Source: Parachlorella kessleri (taxonomy: Eukaryota > Chlorophyta > Trebouxiophyceae > Chlorellales > Chlorellaceae). Taken from it: a DNA stretch of 33,744 nucleotides. A program made the position numbers and the translations under genes. Below are positions 9,344 to 21,300 of the stretch, one piece after another. Every line of letters begins with the position of its first letter. Positions within the stretch are counted from its first letter, which is position 1. The stretch covers positions 1-33,744 of the forward strand of contig BBXU01003069.1 of assembly GCA_001598975.1 (NCBI GenBank), in the 5' to 3' direction. The notes below the pieces were generated by a model that was given only the letters and a program-made list of their open reading frames with translations, was not told where the DNA came from and made no database searches.

Positions 9344-12300
9344 ATGGAGGGGGCAGCCAAAGAGAGCGTGAGCAGCAGCAACGAGGCAGGGCAAGAGACA
9401 GGCAGCACCACTGTGGCTACGACGGTGCTAACGACAGCTATGGCACGGCTGCAGCACTGGGACTGGTCGCAGGTGGGCTTGGGACAAGGCTTGCAGTATC
9501 TCTTTTGTCAATATACAGTCAGCATCGGAGGCAGGGACCTCACTAAACCCTGCAGGCAATGCAGGTGATGACGAACGGCTTGTGTTAAGCCCCGAGCCAG
9601 CGAGCAGGCTGCAGCATGCTGGGGCTGCCTTGTCTGGCCAGGTGCCCACAGCAGCCAAGACCAGCATACTTCGGGATGTGGACCAGTTTGTCATGTCCCT
9701 GCCTCTCGGCACGGGTCCCGGTGAGGGTTGGAGCACACTTGCAGCCTGGGTAGGAGTGCCGTGTGAAGTAAGCAGGCAGTGGTGTGCTTACAGAAGTGCA
9801 TACAGTCGCTGGAAATTGCCTTGTACTCCCAGCCCAAGCCATGTTTTTTTATGTACCACTGTATCTGAGCAGTGTATAGCAAACGTGCTACAGGGGATGT
9901 GGAGATTGAGGAGGCCGTGGCTTCCCGGCTCTACAGAACTGAGCTTGCTAAGACTGAAGCCCAGGCTAAGCTCAATGAATGGTACGCATGTAGTGGTACT
10001 CAGATGCAGGGAGGAACTATAACCCTTTTCTGCCAGTGGTCAGGAGTCGCAGTCTCAGCTCGGCAAGTGGTAATACGCCTGCATGCAGTCAGGCTTGCCA
10101 TGGGTGGCTGTGACTTCGAGCTGGACTTGCTGTCTTACACCCCGCCTGGTGGCCGGCCTTGCAGGGTGAGGGTAGCCTCGGAGCTGAAGGAAATCATCCA
10201 GCAGCAGCAAGTCCAGCTGCAGACGGCCAATGCAGGGGCTGCCAGGGGCTGGCAGGGCCGGGGAGCCCCCTCCCCCGGCAGCGCCTCAGGGGCACCCACG
10301 CGAGGCTCTGCTGGTCCTGCGGAAGCTAATTTTGCCAGCGGTTCTGGCATTGGTGCTGGCTCACCGCCGCTGGCGCAGCTGCAGCGCCTGGTGCGCGACA
10401 TGCGTGCTGAGCTTCGCCAGCCGGCCCCGTCCTCTCCGGGCTATGGTGCTGCAAGCGGTTCTGCGGCCTGGGAGGAGGTAGCAGCCGCAGCAGCAAGGGG
10501 GCAGCAGGCCCGGCCTCAGCAGCAGCCTGGGACAGAAAGTTCTGCAGGGTTGCAAACAGAGTTGGAGAGCACCAGGAGGCAGCTGCGGCAGCTGCAGGAT
10601 GCATACGACCAGCTGACCTACTCTCAGGTGTGAATCCGGCTCACTCTGGTTGAAGCATGAAGCTAAGACAGGCTCCCGAGGCATGCCAATTGCCACCGCC
10701 AAGCATAATGATATAGCAGTGTTCAAAGCCTCCCTGCTGTCAATGGCAGTGAAGCATGTGTCAGACCTGAAGGAGATGGTCGCCTTGCGCTAAATAACTT
10801 GCCAAATACCCTGTATGGATGACCTAGGTATGGTATACATTCTGCCCACTGGTGGTGCGTGCCTCACCTAGGTGTCCAGGTGCACGGCGTGTTAAACCCA
10901 GTGCCCAGACTGCCTGTGTTGATACTAGTCAGGCGCAGGGAAGGGGGAGCCCGGTGCCCCAGCAGCAGCGGGGTTCCACACTGGACCAGGGCCCCACCAC
11001 GGCAGAGCTGGGCGCGGAGGTCAAGGCGCTGACCTTGGAAGTGGAGCACTGGAAGAAGGTGGGTGGGCGTGGATGTGGGGGTTGTACAGCACAAGAGGCA
11101 GCCCCCTTGTCGACTGTCGGGTCATAACCTGTAGGGAGCACCTAAACATGTTTTCCTCCCTTCAACCCCAGTTTATAGTAAGACATCCAGGTGTGGATCA
11201 GCGCTGCCAACCCGGGGCCCTTGACATGCTGTGCAAAAAGGCTGCAACTCTGCTCTGAATTGCGCGCAACCACAAGTGCTGGTTTAGGCAAAAGCCTGCA
11301 CATCTAGTCCAGGTCGGGTACTTAACTCCTGCCGCAGGTTGGGGAGGGTGCCAGGGCAGAGCAGGAGCGCATCCGCAAGGCGCTAATTGATGCAGAGATC
11401 GAGCTGCAGCGTGGGGTGAACGACACCACTGCCCTGCGGGAAAGATTGCAGGTTAACATCCACATAGTGCCGGAGAATGTTTTGATGGGGGGCAAAAGGG
11501 CAAGGGCGGCGCACTAGCATACTTGTTCTTTGCTTTTCCGGTTAGTTTATACGTCCACATACGGGCTTAAATGCGCCAGTACTCCTTAGATACAATCTGC
11601 TCGCCGGTGGTGATGATGTAGGCAAAGGTGGTCATCCCAGGTGCTCCCCTTAAGAGTTTAAAAGCGAGGCTTCTAAGAATACCAAATGGATGTTATGTCG
11701 TGTTGCAGGCTGCTGAGGGTGCTGCCGCCCAGGCACAGGCAGCCCAGCAGGCCCAGCGTGGGGAGGCCGCCGCGCTGCGGGCTCAGTTGGAGCAAGCAGG
11801 GCAGCGCAGTGCGGCGCTGGCGGCAGACAATGCAGCCCTGAGGCTGAAGGTGAGGCTCATACTGGCTCTGGGAAGGGGACATTAGTGGGCTCACGTACGT
11901 CAATGACTGGGTGGGTAGGTCTCTGCTCCGAACTGGTCATCTGACCACATTCTGCTAGGGAGTGAAATGGTTGCTGCCCGCTGACAGCTCAGCAATTTTT
12001 GCACAGCGCTGCCGGTGGGATATGTGATATGGTGCTAACATTTGAGGTGGCCCTTGAAACTCTCATTTCACGGTCTCCTGAACATCTCTCTTGCAGGTCA
12101 GCGAGCTGGAGGTGCAGTCACAGTATGCTCAGCAGAGCGCAGCCAGCGCAGCCCAGCTCAGTGCTGATGTGGCACGACTCACCGCCAGCCTGGCGCAGCG
12201 CGACGCAACGCTGGCAGAGCTGAGAAGCACAGCTGATATGGCATTGCAAGCTCAGCAGGCCCAGCAGGCACAGCATGAGGCTAGCACCGCTAAGCTCCAG

Positions 12301-15300
12301 CAAAGGGTGACCGAGCTGGAGGCAACAGCTCAGTCTGCTGCCAGCAGGGCTGCTACTGCCGCTGAGGTGGCAAGCGCTGAGACTGCTGCGTTGCGAGCAC
12401 AGCTGGCAGCCGCGCAGCGTGGGCAACAGGCGGCTGAGGCCGAGGCGCAGCATGCAGTCCACAAAGCGCAGCAGGCGGAGGTGGCGGCTGAGCTCGCGCA
12501 GCGACGGCAGCAGGCAGCAGAGGCCGGACGCAATGAGCTGGAGGTAAGGGTTCTGAAGGGTGTTCTGTACCTTTCCTCATAGTAAACGGTTCTCCGCTGC
12601 AACGTGCTCTGGCTTGCTCACCACATAAGCGATCCAAGATCTAGCATGCTCGAATCCAGACAAAGCATCCTCCCGCACAAATACTCCATACTTTTTGGGG
12701 CCCCGGCTGTCTTTGATGCCAAGAATGTGGTCTGCAGGCCCGGCTGCAGGCGGCGCTTGAGATTGCAAATGCCCAGCAAACCCGGGCACCCACTCCTGAG
12801 CAGGTCGCCCAGAAAGACATGGAGATCAGGTAGGCCTCATCTTCCCTTTGTGTAGTGGCTTGTTATATATCTAAAGGCTCCTGTGTTGTGTGAACTTCGC
12901 ATGTTGCCTTGGATGGAGTGGTCATAGGCAGCTGCGGGTCTTGCACAAATCAATGCAGTGCCCTGCCCTGCCGTATCACACTAGGAACATGTGCACTCAA
13001 GCTTTTCCAGACCTGCATCAGCTGCTCAGTCAGGTTCAAATGACGCATCTCTGTGTTACCTTCTCTGCAGAGCTTTGGAGCAAGTGCTGGCCAGCGTACG
13101 GACAGCGGCCCAGCAAAAGGATGGGCAGATAGTCGCCATGCAAAAGGCAAGTCTGCTGTGCTCCTACAGGTTTGCGTGATTGCAGTGAAAGGGACAGACT
13201 AAGCTGGCAGCACAGTTGCCAAGGGTGCTGCAGGCCAGGGAACCAATCGCCGTAACCTGCAGTGATACCTTGACTGTTGTGTCACTCATCTGGGATCAAG
13301 GTGCAAGGCTTGTCAGCATGGTTTGAGTTCTGACTTCCAAAAAGCTGAGGTGAATGGGCTGAAGAAGCTCGAGGCATGGGTGCAGGAGCGGGACCAGGCC
13401 CAGGCTGCCGCTCAGCAGATACAGGCCGAGGCTGCAGATTGGCGGGCAGACAAAGAACGTGTCATGCGAGAGGCGCAGCAGGCACAGCATGCGCTGCAGG
13501 AGGCCGAGGCAGCACAGCAGCTCCTGCAAGGGACGCAGCAGGCAGAGCGCAAGGAGTGGGAGCAGCGGCAGCAGGCGCAGCAGGCACAGCTTGAGGGTGT
13601 ACAGCAGGAGCTGGCAGCAGCAGTGGAGGAGAGAAAGGAGCTAGAGGTGCGGAGCGTTTCCACTATAAATCCTCAATTCAAGTGCATATTTGAGCTTGAA
13701 CTGCTGAGCAGCAAGTCACCTTGGAGCACGAGGTTAAGGTGCAGAGCTTGGCTGTGACTAGGGGTGTACTCGGCTTGTGAGTTCTCGCATTGGGGAATTG
13801 TCTGGTAATTTGCACGCTGCTGCTACTCGTGCCATGGCAGCCACTCGGCACCGGAGGGGTCTCTCTCGGTGCAAGTTGCTCATGCAGTTCATGCTCCCCT
13901 GCTCCCATGTTTCTGTTGCAGACGCAATTGCAGTTGCTTGGTCGCCAATATTCAGAGGCGCAAGCGCAGCTGGCAGACCGCGAGCGCCGGTTGGGCGCCC
14001 TCAGCAGGCAAAGCAACGTGGCGGAGGCGCAGGCGCAGCAGGCCAAGCGCGTGGAGGCACAGGTTAGGCTTGCTCTGCTTCTCATCTGTAGCTGACAGGT
14101 GGATGGCACAGCCGGAGACGACGCAAAGACATGGAGGATGAGTGACAAGCAAAGAACTGCATTAAAAACTGCGTACTAGCTTCTGGCCTAGGTGCTATGC
14201 AGTCCTCCCCTTTTGTGCCGCACAGTCTTCGCACTTGCACTCCGTGCGTACAGGTCCTGGAGCTGCTGGCTAGGATCGATAGCCTGAAGAGCGGCCTGGC
14301 CGGGCGGGAGCACGAGGCGGCCGCAGCGCACGAAGCGCGGGAGGTGGCGGAGCAGCGCCTGCGCCAGGCTACCCTACAACTGGAGGAGGCGCAGTCACAG
14401 GTGAGGGTCAGCTGGGATCAGCAGAGTGTGGCCTAGGCAGCACCTCTGCCAGACCATGGTGGGCTGTAGAGGTGAAGTTCTACCTGGCTCGGAGCTTAGT
14501 TAGTTGATGAGTACAAGCTTTGACACGCTGTAGGAGTGCCGCAGCAGCGCCTGCGCCGGAAGGCGCCACAGCTAGATGATGCGCAAGTGCATGTCTGATG
14601 CTAGTGGGCTAGCCAAGCTTCCTGCTGAAGGTCTGGCAAGGGAGGGGCGGGTCAGCATTGTGTTCATCCCCAGGGTTCATGGCTGCAGTTGATACTCCGA
14701 GAGAGGGAGCACCAGGCCACCCTGCTGCGCTTGCAGCGGCCCTCGTCAGCCGAGGCGGTTGCGGCGGCGGTTGCAACTTCTAATGAGATAGCCGCCCTGC
14801 AGGTGTGTGCATGGCTGGTGGATGCTAGTATGATGCTGGCCTTCTGGCTCCAGATTCCGACCTGTTATTTTTGGATATTCCATGTATTCACAATCGTGGG
14901 ACCCATCCATTTGGAACACATGTTGGCTCTCATTAGGGAACTGCACTTGGAATGACATGGAGAAGCCTTATCAGCTGAAAGGCTAACAATAAAGACAAGC
15001 TTCCCTCCCAATTTTGTTTGTTCAGTGTTACGCTTTGTCGGCATTTGCTTCTTGCAGGAGCAGCTGCAAGCTGGTGCAGAGGCGGTTGAGCAGGCACGGC
15101 GGGAAGCGCAGCAAGCTGAGCGGGCAAGGCAGGAGGCCCACCAGGTTCAGCAGGATGGGGAGGCTGCTCGGCTGGGTCTAGAGCAACAGGTAAACTATTA
15201 AGAATTGCGCTGGCATTCACCTCCAAAGCTCCGTTCATGTTCATGATAAACCTTCGTCACTACCCAAGTGAATGGATTACACAGATAGACCTGGCCCACT

Positions 15301-18300
15301 AGATTGGTGCGATATGGCAACTCTATGAAGCACATAATGCCATGGTCAACAGGTGTCTGCCCTGGAGGATGCGGTGGCTCAACTGGAGCGGCAGTTGTCA
15401 GACCGCAGCCCAGAAGTACAGCGAGCACAGCAGGACTTGCAGCATGCCTGGCAGGAAGCTGAGCGAGCCCAGCAGGAAGCACGCCATGCACAGCAGGACT
15501 TGGAAGAAGCCACTTGCCGGCTAGAGGTAAGAGTTGGCCAATCTGCTGGGTTGACACTTCTTGAGCACGCACATCTGTCTGGGCTGCATGTGTGTGCATT
15601 CAAGCGAAGTAGGGTGGTATGCTCATGCGCCATGTGCGTCGTGGCGTCGTCCCATGCCGCAGGTTTTAGCAGAGCAGGCTGAGCAGGCCGCGGCTGAGGC
15701 TGCAGAGCTCAAAGCGGCCCATGCAGCAGCTACTGCTGCCCGGGAAGGGATCACCAGGGAGACGCATGAAGCAGCCCTGGATGTGCTGCATGCTGACCAT
15801 GAAGACGCACTGCAGGAGGCGGAGGCCAGGCACCAGCAGGTGAAAACTGACTATCGGTAGTCAAGCCTGCATTGTGGGTGTTGTGGTTTTCCAAGGATGG
15901 TGAGCAGTGAAGGGCTGCCAGCGGTTTTCAACCGGAGGAGCTTGTGTGTTGTTGCGTAATGCATAAGTTGTCAGGTGTACTTGTGAGTTGCACCTGTTTC
16001 CATGCTGTGGCAACCACCGTGAAGAACTTACCTCTTTGCACCGCACAGTATGCATGGTAGGCCCCCTGGCTCGACATGGATATTTCCTGCACGCCCTTGC
16101 CCGAATCTGACCTCAGTGACTCACTGATCCAGGCTCTACCTTGCTTTAGATGCAAACCGTGCTTGCCCAGTGCTCACCTCACCTCATGAATCCTTCTACT
16201 GCAGGCCATTGCTGAGTTGGAGGAGCAGCATACGCAGCACAGCGGCGCTACTCTGCAAAGGCAGCAGGAGCTGGCAGCAGAGCTGAGGGAAGCTCGCTTG
16301 CGCCTGGCAGCTCTTGATGCAGCCCATGAAAAAGAACTGTGCCGACTCAGGTAGGGTGCGGCTTGTAAGCTTCCAGGGGCGGAGCCTGATGCTGCCTAGC
16401 GATCCTCAAGACCTTCTGGGTACGGGACCAGATGCCAGTGCTGCGCCTGATGGCCTCAGGGTAATGATTCCCACTGGCGCCCAACCTGACCCTGCAACTC
16501 TGGTCAATAATGGTGCCTATCAGCCAAGCAAGGAGCAGTCTCAGGACATGGGCATGGCTGGGCCGGGATTGCAGGGAGCAGCATCAGGATGAGCTGGCTC
16601 GAGCCTCTGCAGTAGCCAGCCAGGCAGCAGCCGAGGAGCTGGCTGGCCATCGTGAAGAGCATGCTGCGCAGGTGACGCAGCTGCAGGCAGCCCATGCCGC
16701 CGAGCTTGAGCAGATGAGGTGCGTCAGAGAACGGTCCAGGGCAGGGTGAGGTTGTCATGAGCATGCTGCCGACGTGGCGCAGCTGCACGCTGGCTTCTGC
16801 AGGTACTCCTGCAGATACGGGCACCCAATGCTGCAAAGCTGGAATGTCTCAGTGTTTGGTACTGTAGTCATCCCTCCTGCCTTGCTGCAAAGTAGGACTC
16901 TGCTCGACGTGTCACCTTGCAGTCTAATTGCGCTGGCTGCTTGTTTGGCGGGAACACATCGCCTGGGTCTCCCGTCTCTTGCAGGGCATACCACACTGCC
17001 CAGCTGGCCTCGCTGCAAGCACAGCATGCACAAGAGCTGACACAGCAGCAGCAGCAGCAGCAACACGGCCAGCTGGCCCATGACACCCCTGGCTGGAGAG
17101 GTGTTGGCGGTGACCAGGGTGGCGTCTGGCCCCACGCTGTGCTTGCTGACGGCGAGACGCCCTCGCTCATCCGCAGACGATACCAGGAGCGCATGCAGCA
17201 GGTGGGTGTGGGAACTTGCCGAAGTCCCAGAGCTTGTATAGTAGTTTGTGCCCTCTCCAGGTATGCCGTATGCGGGCCCATCTTGCAAGCCTGGGAAGTC
17301 CAGCAGCGCATAGAGAAGTGGGGGCCGAACCTGAAATGGTCCCTTATTGGTCCAGCCCTTCAACGGTTGAAGGATGGAGGCAGGGTTCACTGAGTTTGTT
17401 GACGTACCTTCTTCTTTTGTTGGGCTTCCACAATAAGTATCGATTGCGCACCACTTGAACACAGCCTAGTAGGGAGTGAAGTCCTTTGCCACCTAAGGCA
17501 GCAGGGGCCTGTGGCCCGACAGCACTTGGTGCAGAAGCCAGTGCTGTGACTGGCAGGCCACCCATCGGCCTTGCACGCGGCATACCTTATGGACAGCTTG
17601 CAAAGTAGAACACTACTTCCAACGCTTTACAGCTTGGTTGATGCATGCCAGGCGGCCTGCATGATGCACATCACGGCTGTCACTTCAAATGCGACAAAGG
17701 CCACACAAACGCTCCTCATTGCTGTGTTGCAGCTGGAGGAGCAGGCAGCCTCACAGCTGGCTCGCCTCCAAGATGAGGCTGCCGTCAGTGAGGGGGCACA
17801 GCAGGCGGCAGCGTGGGCGCAAGCACTGGCACAAGCCCAGGCGCAGCATGCTAAACAGATGGAGGCACTGCTAGCAGAGCACGAGACCCAGGTCGGTCCA
17901 CTTCACCTCTGAAGCATCCTGACCAATGGGGCTACCTGTCTAGGGCTGCACCCAGGTGTGAGCAACTTGTACTTGTGAGTGCTGCTCGGCACTGCATGAT
18001 CCACAATTTTCTGCCAAGCGCACTCATCTTGGCAGGACATGGGGGGCTGTACTTGCAGCTGGCGGCACTGCGTGGCGAGTCCGAGTCGCAACTGGAGGCA
18101 GCTGAGCTGCGGCACCTGACGGAGCTGGAGGCCCAAGGGGCAGGGGGCAGCATGTGGGAGGTAGGTTACAGCTGAGAAAAGGGGGAGAGCAGTGCTGATT
18201 TAGGGTTGGTTGTGGAATCGGGGCCGCCTTCTGGATTGGGATGGGAGGGGCCACTTGCGACCAGGCTGCCTACGGGGTCAGCTGAGCCTTAACGGGGTCC

Positions 18301-21300
18301 TTACGGCGCAGGACGGTGGGGCAAGCGTAGGAGGCGACCCATGGGTGCACCAATTGTGGTATCGTGGAGGCACTGCACCTTGCAACATAATCACAGACCC
18401 AGTGCCTTGATGTGACCTTTAACCAACGAGCCCTGCGCATCACTTCTCTCAACAGTACTACAAGCAGCAACAACTTCCAACAGTACTAGCACATGTGACT
18501 GGGGGCACGGGGTGCAACTGCCGATAAATACCCTGCTAGCAGCCAGAGCAGCGCACAGATATGCAAAGGTGCCATTTCACACCTCTCTGAACATCCCTGT
18601 TCAGGAGTCCCAGGCGCTGGCCATGGGTGCCCAGTCTGCCCAGCTGGCTGCCCGTGTGCGCTCCCTGGAGGCGCTGAGACAACAGCAGGAGCAGGAGATA
18701 CAACGGCTGAGGTGCGTGTGCGGGTGTGTGAGGGCATTGCCGGTGGCGGCCCTGCAGGACCCTGGGAGTTGCGATCAACAAGGGGGGGTGGGGGGCCCTT
18801 CGGGGGTGCGTTACCCTGCCAGCACAGCAGGCTTGGCAGGAGAAGCAGAAGAAGGAGGGGAGGTGAAGCAGGGGGTGGGGTGGGGGCATGTAAGGGCGTG
18901 GACGAGGTGAGGCCAGGCGGGCCCTGTTGCGTCCTACTACCTGCCACCCTGTCGTACTACTGACTCACTACCCAACAGTCGGCCTCCTGATGTTGCCCTC
19001 CTTCTGGTCACTGCCGGTGTCCTGTGTCATGCTGCAGCTCCCAGCTCCAGTCACAGCAGCAGGGCTTGCGGGAGCAGCTGCAAGAGAGGCAGGAGGCACT
19101 GGAGCAGGCACAGCGGCAGGCACAGCATGCAGAGCAGCGGGCGCAGCAGCAGGATGAGGAGATGCAGGAGCTGCTTCAGCGCAAGGAGGTAAGTTTGTGG
19201 GAAGGTTTGGGAGCTACTGAACCTGTCGATTATTGATGTGCCTTGCACAATTAACCCCAAACAATGGCGGCGAGCCCTCTGCTGCTTTGGGCCCGTTGAA
19301 GTCACTGCTAATGCTTCAGCCTGACCTGTCGCTACCTCCGTCACACTCCCTGCAGGAGGAGTTGCAGCGGCGGCTTGAACAGCTGGCTGCAGAGCACGAG
19401 TCGCAGCTGGTGGCGGTCATGGTCAAGCAGGCCCTGCTGGCTGAGGAGCTGGATGCAGCTCAGCAGGCACAGCAGGCTGAAGCGCAGGGTGGCTCAACAG
19501 CTGGGGAGGTAACAGCAATTGAGGGGAGGGCAGCCGCCGCGGAGGAAAGAGTGGAAGAGCTGGAGCTGGAGCAGGAGCTTGCAGCCCAGCAGGCGCAGCA
19601 CGCTGCTGAGCTGGACACTTTGGGGCAGCAGCATGCTGCTGAGCTCCAGGCACAGCGTGCAGAGCATGCAGCTGATGTGGCCGCAGTGCTCACCGCTGCC
19701 ATCTTCCGCAGCGTGCTCAGCAGGCATGGCAGCAGCAGCAGAGGCGATGGCCCTGCTGCCTCCCACAGACCATCTCCTGCATGGCCAGAGCTCTCACCAG
19801 CTCCGGAGCTTGCGGTTGGGCAGCAGCCTGATGACACCGCCCAGGGCACCTGGCAGCAAAGCAGCACTGCCCGGCAGGGGGGCGGCAGCTCCGGCCTGGA
19901 GACAAACAGTGGTTCCAAGGCGTTGTTGGTGACCTCCCTCAACTCTGCAGCCCTGCGGAGGGCCTTCAAGCACTCCCCAGACAATCTCCACTGGCTGACA
20001 GGGGGCCCTGAAGGGGAGCCCAGTGGGCCCAGTGGAGACCCCTTCTCCAGGCCACCCTCCCTAGGGGACCCCTCATTTGGGGACCAACCCCACGTGCAAT
20101 ACCGTGGGGCGCTCTGGGCTCACCCAGAGGACGGCCCCTACCCTCAACCACCCCAACAGCAGCAGCTCAGGCATGCAGATTCTCCCTGTGATTCCCCGCT
20201 GCATAGCACGGCCAGCAGCCCCCACCGCCTGCCTCGCAGCGTGGTCTGCCGCATCACCGCCGGCGCAGCAGCAGCAGCGGCAGGCTCCCCCGGTGGGAGC
20301 TCTGCTGCTGGCGGTGCCAGCAGTGCAGGCGGCAGCATGGGCGGTGGCGCCAGGAGACGGCTGCTGGTGCCCACCTCGCCCCCAGGCAGCGAGGCCGCTA
20401 GTCCCCGCCGCCGGGCCACCGTTCCCCACCAGCTGCCTCAAGGAGGGCAGGACCGGCATCAGCAGGGGTACAGTCCTGCAGTACGGGGCCTTTACGCCTA
20501 CCCTGGGTCTCTCGGCGCCTCCCCGGCCAACTCGCCATCCGGCCCCTCCCGCGCTGCAGAAGCCCAGCAGGCACAGCAGCGGCTGCTCCGCAGGGCTACC
20601 GAGGGCCACGCCACCCCTGGCAGCGCAGCTGGCGCCCGGGCGGGGGCTGCCGCCGGCGCCCTGGCGGCGCCCCACAGCGGCGGCTGGGGTGGCAACAGCC
20701 CCCTGGGGCGAACACCTAGGGACCGCGGCGAGACGGCCAGGCTGGCACTGCTACTGGATGAGGCGCTGGCAGAGGTGGACAGGTGCGGTAGGGACGCTTT
20801 TGATTTGTGAAGGAGGCTTTTGTGCAGGATAGTTGGTTGCGCAGGATGGCTTGCCACCGACGAGGGCGCCACCTTGAGCCACGTGAATATGTAGTGTCCT
20901 GCCATAGTTAGCCAGCCCAGCCGTGAAGGAAGTCCAGGGCACTGCTTTGCAGCTGCGGGAGGAGGAAAATTCAGAGGAACATCAATGAAGGCTCCTCACT
21001 TCTTATAGCCCTGGAGAAGTGACAGCATATTCTTTTGCAGCTGCGGGGAAAAGGAGTTAGCATAAGCAAGGAAAGACGCTCCTGGCTGCCGCAGGCGCGG
21101 CGCAGCCCTGGAGGAGTGCCAGGCATTTGTTTGGCAGCTACGAAGACAGACGTTTTACATAAACCTCAACTAATAGTTCTCTGCTTCTTGCAGGCGCGGT
21201 GTAGCCCTTGAGGAGTGCCAGGACATGGTGGCGGAGCTGCAAGCCTTTGGGCAGACGAAGAAGGACGAGGCACAGCAGCTGTATGAGGAGCTGGAGGTAT

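Noticed and set aside
9274..9546. Alternative start and frame for the large gene (ATG at 9274)
   Set aside because: This frame has no in-phase route to the next exon. The 9344 frame does, via 9472/9519. It remains a weak alternative.
16755..17462. Minus-strand open frame of 235 codons
   Set aside because: It lies opposite exon 21 and its flanking introns, and its Leu/Cys runs are the complement of CAG repeats.
20073..20675. Minus-strand open frame of 200 codons opposite exon 26 of the large gene
   Set aside because: It is antisense to a GC-rich low-complexity coding exon where stops are rare. It has no domain and no splice support.
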